Shown: positions 1-10,635 of the stretch, one piece after another
Layout of the letters: each line of letters opens with the position of its first letter
Position numbering within the stretch: the first letter of the stretch is position 1
NCBI RefSeq assembly: GCF_029962835.1
Contig: NC_080574.1
Coordinates: 23,224,001-23,288,000, forward strand
Reading direction: 5' to 3'
DNA from: Magnolia sinica
Taxonomy: Eukaryota; Streptophyta; Magnoliopsida; Magnoliales; Magnoliaceae
Length of the DNA: 64,000 nucleotides
Notes under the pieces: model-generated
Seen by the model: only the letters and a program-made list of their open reading frames with translations
The model's database searches: none
What the model was told of the DNA's origin: nothing
Translations under genes and position numbers: made by a program

Positions 1-725
1 GATCCATCTAGAAATGAATGTGGGGCCAATTGCTAAGAGAGAAGGCGAAAAACCTTCTTACATATGGAGTCACAAGTTTGCAATGGCCTTCCTGCAAACA
101 GAGAGGAGCTGAAAGGTTTTCTGTATTTAAGACAACCCAAAGGGGTTGAATATATAGAGATTATAGTCATCTATACAAGTAAAATAATAAAATCAGAATC
201 CTCTATCTATGGAAACAAACTATACAAGGTATACTAGCTATACAAGGTATGTGAGCCCGTCTAACATCCCCCCTCAAACTAATGCGGGTCATCGACAAGT
301 AATAGTTTGCCAACTAGAAATGAGTGACGTGTAGAAGTAAGGGACTTGGTGAGAATGTCTGCAATCTGATCATGGGATGCAACATGTGGAAGAGAAATGA
401 GTCCATACTGAAATTTCTCGCGGATAAAGTGACAGTCAACTTCAATATGCTTCGTCCGTTCATGAAAAACCGGGTTAGAGGCAATTTGAATAGCACTTAG
501 ATTATCGACATGGAGTGGAGTAGGATTCTGCAGAGGAATGCTCAAGTCAGAAAGAAGTCCACGTAAACAGACAAGCTCACTACACGCAGCGGAGATCGCC
601 CGATACTCAGCTTCTGTGCTGGATTTGGAAACAGTAGCTACTTCTTATACTTCCAAGAGATAAGAGAAGTGCCGTGAAAAACACAGTAGCCAGGTAGATC
701 TTCGTGTGAGAGCGCAACCAGCCCA
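1..725 (-). mobile_element. Copia LTR retrotransposon, 3' end (RNase H, PPT, partial 3' LTR)
   Basis: On the minus strand the end of a Copia polyprotein is readable. The RNase H segment contains SKSSTEAEYRAISAACSEL (about 550-620), followed by LHVDNLSAIQIASNPVFHER and the C-terminal HVASHDQIADILTKSL, ending at a stop at 279-281. A purine tract (267-280) comes next, and the LTR begins with TGTTAGACGGG at 266 and runs off the left edge. Upstream of the RNase H core the frame is broken at about 640-700, and similarity stops near 725, so the copy is truncated and inactive. The family assignment follows from the conserved Copia RNase H motifs; the exact 725 boundary is approximate. Confidence 0.85.
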
Positions 726-1848
726 CATGCATCATCCTAAAGTGAGGGTCTTCCTGATGCATGTCCAATACATGTGGGGTCTTCAAAATGGCTTGATGGG
801 CCCCATCTGGAACTCATCTCCCATCCATAAAGAAAGTTATGCTAATGTGGGGGGTCGTCTCCGTCTCTGGTACACTTGAGTAGGTCCTTTGATGTCCCCA
901 TCAGCTCCTCTCCTCGAAGCCTCAATGGAAGATCAACTTCTCTCTTTAAGAAGGGCTTAATCTCTCATGGAGAATCTCTCTCGATCTGACTTTATCTCCA
1001 CAACTCTCTCCCTTCAAAGATGAAATCCCCGAGGAATCTCTCGATCTCTCAAACTACCTGGGTTTCTGGCTGGGTTCCTTTCGCTTGGCTTTTAATTACC
1101 TCTCTCTCTCTCTCTAATTTTCTCTCCCTCACTCTCTCGATCAATTGTTTTAGTGATATCATTTGTTTGCAATTACTTCTTATTGAATATAGCCAAGTTT
1201 ATGGTATACCATCATTAAGATGGTTCATTAAATTAGTATATGTTGATGAATCTTCCAATGGTTCTTTTACTTTGTGCTTCCAGACATTTCTTGGAATTTC
1301 TTCCTTGTAATTTTGTATCATAAAAGACTTGTTTCCCTCTACAGTTAGCAAGAAATGCGAGGAGACATTTGTGCCTTTATGCACGCAAGGGTGCTTTTTA
1401 TCAGTTTAGTATTAACCTAGTTACAAATTTTGTGAAATAAACTCTGGTGCCTTAGGCGATTAGAAGTATCACATAGGTTTACAAACATGACTGGAAGTGC
1501 TACATGGCTGTCGTGTTAGCCTTTTGCCAGTCTGGGAATGCCCTTTTGCATAAGACCAATTGCACTCATTCAAAGGGCAAAAGCCTGTGGCTTTTGCCAC
1601 GAGATGAAGCCAAGAAGATTTTTGCGTGAACATTGTTCGCTTGGTTTGAAGGAAAGACTAGCACCTTCCTTTTGATAGAAATACCACCCAACACAAGCCG
1701 CAAGTGCAAATGGGGAATCCGTGTGCAAGTGGCCAGGGCTATGGACCCTTATATTGTGAATTTTCTCACTCAACAGTGATATTACCCGAGATATCTTATT
1801 TAAATATGATTTAACTTCTATACACATGTAACACACCTAAGGGGGGAT
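726..1848. other. Noncoding sequence, no gene recognised
   Basis: No reading frame here resembles a known protein. The stretch 730-960 has short CT-rich runs and wording similar to 26.7-26.9 kb, suggesting a shared repeat. The short open frames at 1020-1310 and 1570-1836 have low-complexity or unremarkable composition and no domain motif. Confidence 0.4.
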
Positions 1849-2002
1849 TGTTAATCTTTAAGGGTTGTGGTAGGAGCAAATCCTTGACTTCTGGAGAGAA
1901 ATGTCTTCTTGTAATGTATGCGATGATCTATCAGCATCTTTCCCCATGCGTTTGATGTAGTTTGTCTCTAAGTTTTCCTTAATAAAATTTGGTTACTTTA
2001 CA
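1849..2002 (+). mobile_element. Possible short LTR remnant
   Basis: A purine tract AAGGGGGGAT (1839-1848) is followed directly by TGTTAATC, and the segment ends with an AATAAA-like motif and CA near 2002. This is the PPT-LTR order expected for a plus-strand LTR element. No convincing pol protein is readable upstream and no second LTR was found, so this is tentative. Confidence 0.3.
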
Positions 2003-2685
2003 AAAAATAAAATTATGCAACACCTAGACTTTATACCCTTAAGCATATACACTGGAAAGAATGTTCAGATATTCGTGTTTTATGCTTAAAAAATTTATGA
2101 ATACTATTATAAAGTTACATGTAAGATGGTTAAATAACTTTCTTTTTGTTTTCCTAACACCTTTTCTCAAATATTTATTTATTTATTTATTTATTTTGGT
2201 ATTGACAAGTTGGCAAGTTGGCAAGTCAAGTCTGCTTGGCTTATTTTGGGTGATTCACGTGCACACATCAAACACTAACACAAGCATCTGTCTCCCTTTA
2301 AATTTGAACTTCTTTCTTATTGTTCTTTTTATTTTTCCTTTCTTTTTTGAAGTGATCAGTTGGTGTTATTGTTTGTTATTTTGTTTAAAGAAAATCATTG
2401 GAATATGTTCCTGATTCAGAAAATCACATTCTAAGCAAAACCACGATATGACATTATGATGGAAACTCTATGTAACAACTGAACTTCAGATTCGGTTTCT
2501 ATCTGCAACCAGATGTGATGCTAAGCTGTTTTGCTTAGATATACTAAATCCGAACATCAATAGTGGAAAACTAAGTACCCAATCACTTCAATTGCCACAT
2601 ATCACAAATATAGGCATAGGATGGGTGAAAAACCAGTGGAAAGAGTAAACAAGATGAAGGGAAGACTAAGGATAATCACGTAGAG

Positions 2686-3290
2686 TAATGCGGGGGCATT
2701 TTCACACCGGGTTTGAGTGGGGTGGCCTGTGGGATGTAGGGGCACACTCGGGGTGGGTGGCCCACATAACCCATGGATTTGGGGCCCGTGTGAGATGGGT
2801 GGCTCGTGTAGGGTGGAACCGATGGATTTGGGGCCCACGAGGAAGGTTCGGCCGAAGACCTAACCCATGGATTTGGGGCCTGGGGTATGAGATAAAGGGA
2901 TTAATTCGCCATGCTATATCAGTTCAAGCTTTTAGAGCAAGTGGTTAATTGTCCTGTATCAAATTGGTATCAGAGCAGGAGGTCTCGTGTTCGAGACTCC
3001 TCAGCAGGGGTTATTAATGTGTGGGCATTTTCACACTAGGTTCGAGTGGGATAGCCTGTGGGATGCAGGGGCACACTTGGGGTGGGTGACCTACATGACC
3101 TATGGATTTGGAGGCCGTGTGAGATGCGTGGCTTGTGTAGGGCAGAATCCATGGATTTGGGGCCCACGAGGAGGGTTCGGCCGAGGACATAACCCATGGA
3201 TTTGGATCTTGGACTATGAGATAAAGGGATTAATTCGCCATGCTATATCAGTTTGAGCTTTTAGAGCAAGTGGTTAATTGTCCTACATCA
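2686..3290 (+). mobile_element. TRIM (terminal-repeat retrotransposon in miniature), complete
   Basis: Two direct repeats of identical length (276 bp; 2686-2961 and 3015-3290), estimated by eye at close to 90% identity, flank only 53 bp. The internal stretch starts with the primer-binding site TGGTATCAGAGC (2965-2976), complementary to the 3' end of initiator tRNA-Met, and ends in a purine-rich CAGCAGGGG. The element is bordered by the 5-bp duplication TAGAG (2681-2685 and 3291-3295). There is no coding capacity, so it must have moved with enzymes from another element. The repeats end in CA and begin TAATG rather than TG; if the true start is the TG three bases in, the target duplication no longer fits. 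The open frames inside the LTRs are artefacts. Confidence 0.85.
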
Positions 3291-3295
3291 TAGAG

Positions 3296-3784
3296 TCTCC
3301 ATAACTGTAGTCCAGCAGAAACTGGTATCTTTTATCCAATCAAATAATGCATCTCCTTAATGTTACCCTTATAACTGTATAAAGGAGAAGACTTTCAACC
3401 ACAGAAGGAAACTAATCTAATGATAAAAAGACCTACCCGAGCTAAAATAACTATCCAATGCAATTAAATGAAGAAATGAACACAAGTCTCTAAACTCAAC
3501 CATATGGCTTTTAGAAGGCTGCAATTTTGACCTTTCTTCAATATCCACACGTGGATCATATGTGGAGCCCACCATTTGACTCTAAGCTATGTTTGCAGGT
3601 ATGGAGCTCAAAAAGTGATCAAACTCTCTAATCATGCCCTGGACAGATGTCCATCATGCAGATGTGGGGTCCACTTGGGCCTTATTTCGATTGCCGGAAG
3701 TTGTCTTGCATCACTTTCCATTTATTTTCAGTTGATCCTCTAGTCCCTGGTTGTGTTATATTACCTAATCTATAATTTTCATTC
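3296..3784. other. Noncoding, between TRIM and duplicated exon
   Basis: No gene recognised. If upstream methyltransferase exons exist beyond the left edge, this would be intron. Confidence 0.4.
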
Positions 3785-4196
3785 CAATTAATTCTCTATG
3801 TTTAAATTATACATTGGAGTGATAAGTGACAATATAATGATGCTTCAATAAATATGGCTGACTGTGGTCTCACAATATGGAAACTTGAAACAAACAAAAA
3901 CTTACTATATTCTGGTAGTTGGAATTTTTGTGAGAGATTGCTGTAGTTCTGTTTGATATTTTCCTATAGAGTTCATGCAAACTTTGTGTGCAATTCAATG
4001 CTTTTCCACAATATGAGAAAACAAAAAAGAAAAAGAAAAGAAACACTGACCTCCACCATTCTCACTATTGCGCATGGATGTTGTTGTATACTTGTATTCC
4101 CGTCAAGGGCTATGACAATTCAGAATGCTTTTCCATTGTTCTCAGTTCTCACCATGGCTGGCTATCATCAATGAACATCTGACCAGGCACTTGCCC
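3785..4196 (+). pseudogene. Decayed tandem copy of a methionine S-methyltransferase exon
   Basis: This segment aligns with 4197-4575, the intron end and exon that follow it. Shared landmarks include ATACATTGGAG, ATATTCTGG, a purine-rich block, GTATTCCCGTCAAGGGCT and CATCTGACCAGGCACTTGCCCA. The upstream copy carries small insertions that shift the frame, for example extra bases before the GTATTCCCG block and about seven bases near 4140. It also stops abruptly where the functional exon continues. Both copies begin with CCAATTAATT, so the duplication junction lies at this short homology. It is a dead exon copy, probably spliced over as intron. Confidence 0.8.
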
Positions 4197-4464
4197 AATT
4201 AATTTCATTATTCTGTGTCCGAGTTATACATTGGAGCTAAGGTCTCTGATAGGTGCCAATAGAATTATCTTTCAACTAATATGACTGATTGTTGTCCCGC
4301 AATGTCAAACAAACAGGAACTTATTATATTCTGGTATTTGGAATTTTTTTTTGGGATTTCCATATTTTCAATGTTTTTTCCGTAATATGAAAAATGGAAA
4401 AAATATAAAATAAAAAGAAGAAGAAAAGAAATCCTGACTTCCTCCATTTTCACTGGTGTGCAAG

Positions 4465-7400
4465 AATGTTGTTGTATTCCCGTCAAGGGCTGTGGCGATT
4501 GAGAATGCTCTTCGACTGTTTTCACCACGGCTGGCTATTGTTGACGAACATCTGACCAGGCACTTGCCCAAGGAGTGGCTAACATCTTTGGCAATTGAGG
4601 TATGGGAACAAGTCATATATACTCCTCTTCTTATTTCCCCTTTTTTTTTCTTTTGGTCTTAAGCACTGCTTGCTTTGCTGAAACAACCAAGCAGTGCTTG
4701 TTTATTTCATTGTGATTCATTTAACCAACCAGTTATTAAACTATGCTTCCTGCTTGTTTGACATTAAATGGAATCTGCTTAATTCAGGGAGGAGAATTAT
4801 ATTGTATGGTAACAACTGTTTTACAGATAACAGAAATCTATTCATCAGGAAATACTAGAGAGCATGCAGAGAATACAGAGTGAAGAGACATAAAACAGCA
4901 GTATCACATCATCCTTAGCCAATGCATCTGCAATCTCATGACCTCCCAATGAGCACGATAAAACAGAATCTCCATGGGACAAAGGGCATTTAATGTCAGC
5001 CACCTCTATGCATTTACTCTTTGGTCAATTGCAGTGATATCTTAATTCCTGAGGAATTGATTGCTCGAGTCATATAACTGCATGGCGCTGGCTTTTGGGG
5101 AAAAATGTCCATCTCAACTCATAATGTTGTTACTGAAGCATGTGTTATTTGTTGTAGTTGCTATGTAAAACTTGTATGGGTTAATTGGGTAAAATTTTCA
5201 TTATGACAAAGTCAGGGTTGGATTATGCCTTTTCATTAATTCGTAATGGCTTTTCTGTGTAGACTTTAGTTATAAGTATATTTTCTCTCTAATGGTGCTT
5301 ACTAGAATGCTTGTGACTTTTCAAAGAAATAAGTGTACACGTTATTTTTATCAGGCGCCATAATCCTCTTTCATTTCCTGTAGCCTAATCATAGACCTGT
5401 TGGGGCACATTGTTACTACAAATATACATGATTTCCTTCTGGAGAACCACCGAAATATTATTTCCATAAATTTGTCAGACATGAGCAAAATATCCATGAG
5501 CTGGAAAGGAATGTATTATTCATGACTTCAATAACAAATGACTTCCCCTTATAATCTATCCATGCCTAACATACTTCGTATGTGGGACTGGATACACATG
5601 ACACCATGCATATTAGAAGAATATTGCTAGTGTCAGCTCCACAAATACTGCCCTTATTCATTAGTTTGTATTTCATATGGTTTCATTTGTGAGTAGAGCC
5701 AAAAAAAAAAAACTATCGCATTAGTAGTAATTATTGTAATTTAGGTAAAATATAACAGGGTTCAAACTCGTTGGTTAAAGAAGAATTCAGCTGAGTTTGA
5801 ATCACTGTGGGCAGGCTTCACATGCCTCGTTGACAGTGGATTCAGAACCTCTTCTATACATTTGAGAAGTGTTTCCTTGACGTGGCCAAAATTTTAAATT
5901 GCAAGACCAGTTTCCATCCTGGCTAATTAATTTTCAAATTTATGTTTTTAGTGTTAAAATCCTCAGCAATGTTCTGTACCATTGCAGCTCTTTTCTTATT
6001 CTTTTACCTTTCAAAGTTGCCATTACTTTTAAAACCTGAAAACATTAAATTTCCTACTTTCTGATGAGATGCTCCTGACACTTCAATCGCCTGTGCCCAT
6101 TGTTTTATTATGTTTCTTCTGCAGGATGACAAGACTGCAGATGATGTCCTTACTGTGATTGAAGCTCCTCGCCAATCAGATCTAATGATTGAGTTGATAA
6201 AGAAGATGAAACCACAAGTTGTCATTACAGGCATGGAACATTTTGAGGCAATCACCAGTTCTGCTTTTGTGCACCTTTTAGACACTACTAGAGACATTGG
6301 TTCGCGACTTTTCTTGGACATATCTGACCATCTTGAGCTATCAAGTTTACCTAGTTCAAATGGGGTACTGAAATATCTTTCTGGGAATGCTCTGCCCTCA
6401 CACGCAGCAATTCTGTGTGGTCTAGTTAAAAATCAGGTGAGTTAAGGGTCTGCAATAGTGCTATATTAAGTTCTTGAAAATTGAAGATCCTCATGGAGCT
6501 CACCTGACTCAACTTGATTTGGCTGATCTCTGATCCAAAATCCTAATTTGTAAAATCAGCGAGGTTTTCATTCACTGGACCAAGTCAAAGCCCTTTTTTT
6601 TTCTTTTTTTTTAAAGGAAAAGATAAAGATATCTTGGTGAATACCTTTTCTTCAAGCTTTAATTTGGCGTGGTTTGCTTACATTGAGATTATTCTTTTAA
6701 CAGTGAATGATAACTTTGGTTTCAGGTGTATTCAGATTTGGAAGTAGCTTTTGTCATTTCTGAAGAAGAGAGCGTATTTAATGCTCTATCCAAGACCGTT
6801 GAGTTACTAGAAGGGCATACTGCTTTGTTTAGTCAGTACTACTATGGTTGCCTCTTCCATGAGCTTCTGGCATTTCAGCTTGCTGACCGTCATCCCCCTT
6901 CGCAGGTTCTTTTCCACCCCTTTTGACAATGGTTATTGATTGCTGAAAGGCCTTCAATTCTCTGGAACAGTGTTTGAAAAGCTCAGTTATAGACACTGAG
7001 TTGACATGGTTTGGCCGGGCAATTAGTAGCAAGTCTTTTATCTGTAAAAAACTCAGCCCAGTTAATGAATGACTCTGATGATTGATGTCTATAATCAGTG
7101 AGCTTTTCATTGATTCAACACAGTTGAACTTGAAAAATCAACAGAATGATTCTAAGTTTAATCTTGAGTTTTTGAACATTGCTCTGAGTTGTGATGAAAT
7201 TTTTGTTGAAACTTTATTCCATTGGCTGTATTGCTGAAATACTGCTTTTTTCCCACTTGTTTTTCTATTCTTAATTGTCTTCTAGCAATTGGAATATTAG
7301 AAGTTCAAGTGATTCTTTTTTTCTTTTCGTTTTTTTGGTTTCCAGAAATATTGATTTAACTGTGTTGATGAATGACTAAATTCAAAAAACCAAAGCAAGG

Positions 7401-9900
7401 TTTTTGTTGGTTTTGCATTTTTTCTGCTGGCTCATATAGATGAGATCATGGATTCTATTATGATGGAAACCTAGGTTTCCTTGCAAACAACCTGAAGCAG
7501 TGGTTTGCAGTCCTGGTCTAATAAGCAGCTTGTGGAAATTTTCCACACACCTGCCTTTGTTCCTCATACAGTCATACTTTCATAACACAAGTATAATATT
7601 GGCCTGAGGGTTTATGCTCCTTGCATTTGGCTAAACTCCTATTAGTTCTGCAGAGGGAATGTGCAAAGACGAAATCTGCTGAGATGATTGGCTTTGCAAG
7701 CTCTGCCATTTCAACCCTCAATGATGCAGAGCTGTCCATTACGGAACCAAAGGATTCATCATTGATTCACATGGATGCAGATCAAAGCTTCCTGCCTGTT
7801 CCTTTAGCCATCAAGGGTGCTGTCTTTGAGAGTTTTTCTAGACAGAACATGGGCGAATCCGAAACTGATGTTAAGAGTGGGATCCAACAGTTTATCAAGA
7901 GCAATTACGGGTTCCCAGCAAATAGTACTTTAGAGTTCATATGTGGGGACTCCCCACTGGCTCTGTTCAACAAGATGGTCCTTTGCTGCATCCAAGAAAG
8001 TGGCACTCTGCTCTTTCCTTCTGGCTCAAATGGAACTTACGTGTCTGCTGCCAAGTTCATGAAAGCTAACATCAGGAATATCCCCACCAGTCCAGAAGAA
8101 GGATTTAAGATTACGGAGAAGACACTTGCAGGTTTGCTTGGGACAGTAAAGAGGCCGTGGGTTTATGTTTCAGGGCCAACAGTTAACCCAACGGGCTTGC
8201 TTTATAGCAAGGAAGAGATCCAAGGAATACTGTCTCTATGCGCCAAGTTTGGAGCAAGGGTGTTGATTGACACTTCATTTTCAGGACTGGAATTCGAAAC
8301 AGATGGTTGGGGCAGATGGAATTTGGAAGACAGTTTATCAAAAATTACAGGCTCAGACTCTGGTTTCTGTGTGTCTTTGCTCGGGGGGCTGTCTTTCGAG
8401 ATGCTGACCGGAGGACTCTCATTCGGGTTTCTGGTTCTAAATCAGCCTCTTCTGATTGAATCATTTTATTCATTTCCCGGCTTGAGCAAGCCGGATAGCA
8501 CTGTTAAGTATGCTATAAAGAAGCTATTGGGTTTGCGAGAGCAGAAAGCAGGGATTCTATCTGAGGCTATTGCTGAGCAGAAAAAGATCCTGAAGAGTAG
8601 ATCTAAACGCTTAAAGGAGGTATATTCCCCTTTTATCCCTTTTCCTCTTTACAGCAGACAATGTTAAAGCTTTAAAGGTCTCGGTTTTGAAATTTTAGTC
8701 ATGCATTTTAGCTGCTAGGGCTTGGACTCCATGTTCTCTGTGTTTCTTCATTCAAGGCATAAAGTATTTTGGGGTGTCAACTGGCTGGGCCTGGGTTGGA
8801 GCCTGGATTTTGAACTGGTTCAACTGGGTCTTTCCCGCCGTCCTATTCAGCATTTTGATTTTTTTTTCCCGGCCCAGCTGAATGCTATTTTAATGGTTCA
8901 TGTGCCCTGTACTTTCTTCCCATTCCAAGGCCCTACAAGCCTCTCGAGCCCATTTTTCAAAATCTTGCTTATTGATTCAGAACTTGACCGAGTTGAGTTG
9001 GTCTGCCAGGCTTAGGATACTGATTCCTAACTTTGATTTTATGAGTCAGTTCTCCTTTCATTGTCCCATTTTAGTTGAAACTCAGAACTGTAAATCCTGA
9101 TTTCTGAGCTTTAGTTTTCAAATGGCGCTTCAACCTTAAAAGTAGCTAATCTTATTTGGAAGACCTCAAAATCATGATATTAAAAAACAGTGGGACTAGC
9201 AATGCAATACAGGGCTCTAATGACCGTTCTGAAAAACATGGTCCATAACAGGCCTGTAATGGCCGTTAGGTCCCCGTAACAGGCTGATACAGTTTCTTTT
9301 AATTAATTTATTTTATTACCGTTATAGGCCCATAATGGCCATAAGCCTGATCATTACAGCACTATTACCGTTATTGAATACCTTGCTCCAACTCCTAGCA
9401 AAACCAAGTGAACTTGACAGAGTTCCAAGTTGATCAGAAAGTTTTTAATGCTGCTTTCTCAGTAAATTGATATTTGGATAGCAATTTCCTACTTGAAAAA
9501 CATTCTGGGATGAGTTGCACTACTTTTCACACGTCTTTTCAGCTGACTCGTCCTTTTTCTTAATGTCCTTGAGAAACAGACGCTGAAGAGCTGTGGTTGG
9601 GATGCAATTGATTGCTGTGGTGGTGTTTCCATGGTTGCAAAGCCATCAGCTTATCTAGGGAAAACCCTCAAGATCAGCCACTCTAAAGGGTTGGACCCAA
9701 GCAGTGGCTCTTATGAAGCCAAGCTCACCGACTCCAATATCCGGGAAGCTGTTCTCTGCGCCACCGGTTTATGCATCAACAGCGGCTCGTGGACTGGCAT
9801 CCCGGGTTTCTGCCGCTTCACAATTGCCCTTGAGGACACTGAATTCGAACGGGCATTGGAATGCATAATCAGCTTCAAGAAGTTGGCTCTTGGCAATTAA
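4465..9900 (+). CDS. MMT: Methionine S-methyltransferase, C-terminal five exons (partial gene)
   Basis: MMT transfers a methyl group from S-adenosylmethionine to methionine, giving S-methylmethionine, a phloem-mobile sulfur compound; the enzyme is cytosolic. Exons read by splice consensus and continuous protein similarity are 4465-4599, 6125-6436, 6726-6905, 7654-8619 and 9580-9900, all phase 0, totalling 637 codons with TAA at 9898-9900. Family landmarks are VFPSRAVAIENALRLF, DEHLTRHLPKEWLTSLAIE, APRQSDLMIELIKKMKPQVV, LPSHAAILCGLVKNQ, HMDADQSFLPVP, GPTVNPTGLLYSKEE and ATGLCINSGSWTGIPGFCRF. This is the aminotransferase-like C-terminal part. Where PLP enzymes usually have their lysine, SLLGGLSFEMLTGG has none, as I recall for this family. 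The family is about 1,080-1,100 residues, so about 450 N-terminal residues, including the SAM-binding methyltransferase domain, are absent: either left of the window or lost. The visible exons have no stops or frameshifts. Family assignment is confident. Confidence 0.93.
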
Positions 9901-9954
9901 GACCTCTACATTTTTTCCAGCCATATTGGTTGTTGCGACTTAGGTGTTGCACAA

Positions 9955-9960
9955 AATAAA
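9955..9960 (+). promoter_or_regulatory. Possible polyadenylation signal AATAAA of MMT
   Basis: A canonical AATAAA lies 55 bp after the MMT stop codon, a plausible place for a plant near-upstream element. Confidence 0.45.
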
Positions 9961-10179
9961 TGGCTTCTGGTTGTGGGAAATCTATGGATAGAATCATACT
10001 TCTTTCTGTTTCTCTTTGTTGGTGGTTTTGATGGGCACCCTGTAAACAAAAATGTCCTAATGGCAAAAAGATATTTTACTACAGGATTCCAAAACCATTT
10101 TGTCCCTTTTTCCTCTTATGCACTGTTTATTCTCACTTTCTAACAATTTGTTTGAATTTTCAGCATTCAAGTTAGTTCG

Positions 10180-10520
10180 AGATTGATATTATGGTTCTAG
10201 CCAATATTTCCGGTATTGTTATCATGCGTAATGTATCATACCCTTGGAATACAGATACATATTGGTCATTGCATGATATATCAGTTGTATCGCGTAATGC
10301 GTGGTCATTATTGAAAAGTTAGTCAAATTTTTCAATGAAACTTCAAGAATTGTTTGAAAAAGACATTAATGCACACTTAAAAACTAATTGAACTAGTGTA
10401 AGTACATTTAAAGTATATTTAAAGTCAATTCATATAATTCACAAAGTAAGAAGGCATGTGGAAATACAAGCAATACATTCAAAAGCAAAAGAAGTGAAAC
10501 TTAAAATATACTTGTGAATG
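10180..10520 (+). repeat. Dispersed repeat, copy A, left of satellite array 1
   Basis: Blocks such as GATATATCAGTTGTATCGCG, TTTCAATGAAACTTCAA and ATACATTCAAAAG recur in the same order and strand at 18700-19060, beyond the array. The two copies are clearly diverged. No coding capacity. Confidence 0.65.
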
Positions 10521-10635
10521 ATGTGTGTTGTTGTGGCTTAGACCTACACGGAGTTACACATGCATTAGAAGTTGAATTCTAGAAAAAAAAAAAAAATTGA
10601 AATGAGCTAGGATGAATTTTATTTTATTTTTTTTT

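Noticed and set aside
2965-3000. tRNA gene at TGGTATCAGAGC with a B-box-like GTTCGAGAC
   Set aside because: No A-box or cloverleaf; the motif is a retrotransposon primer-binding site and hairpin.
2688-3256. Two similar frames of 86 and 89 codons resembling a gene pair
   Set aside because: They are the same phase of the two LTRs of a TRIM; the similarity is the LTR duplication.
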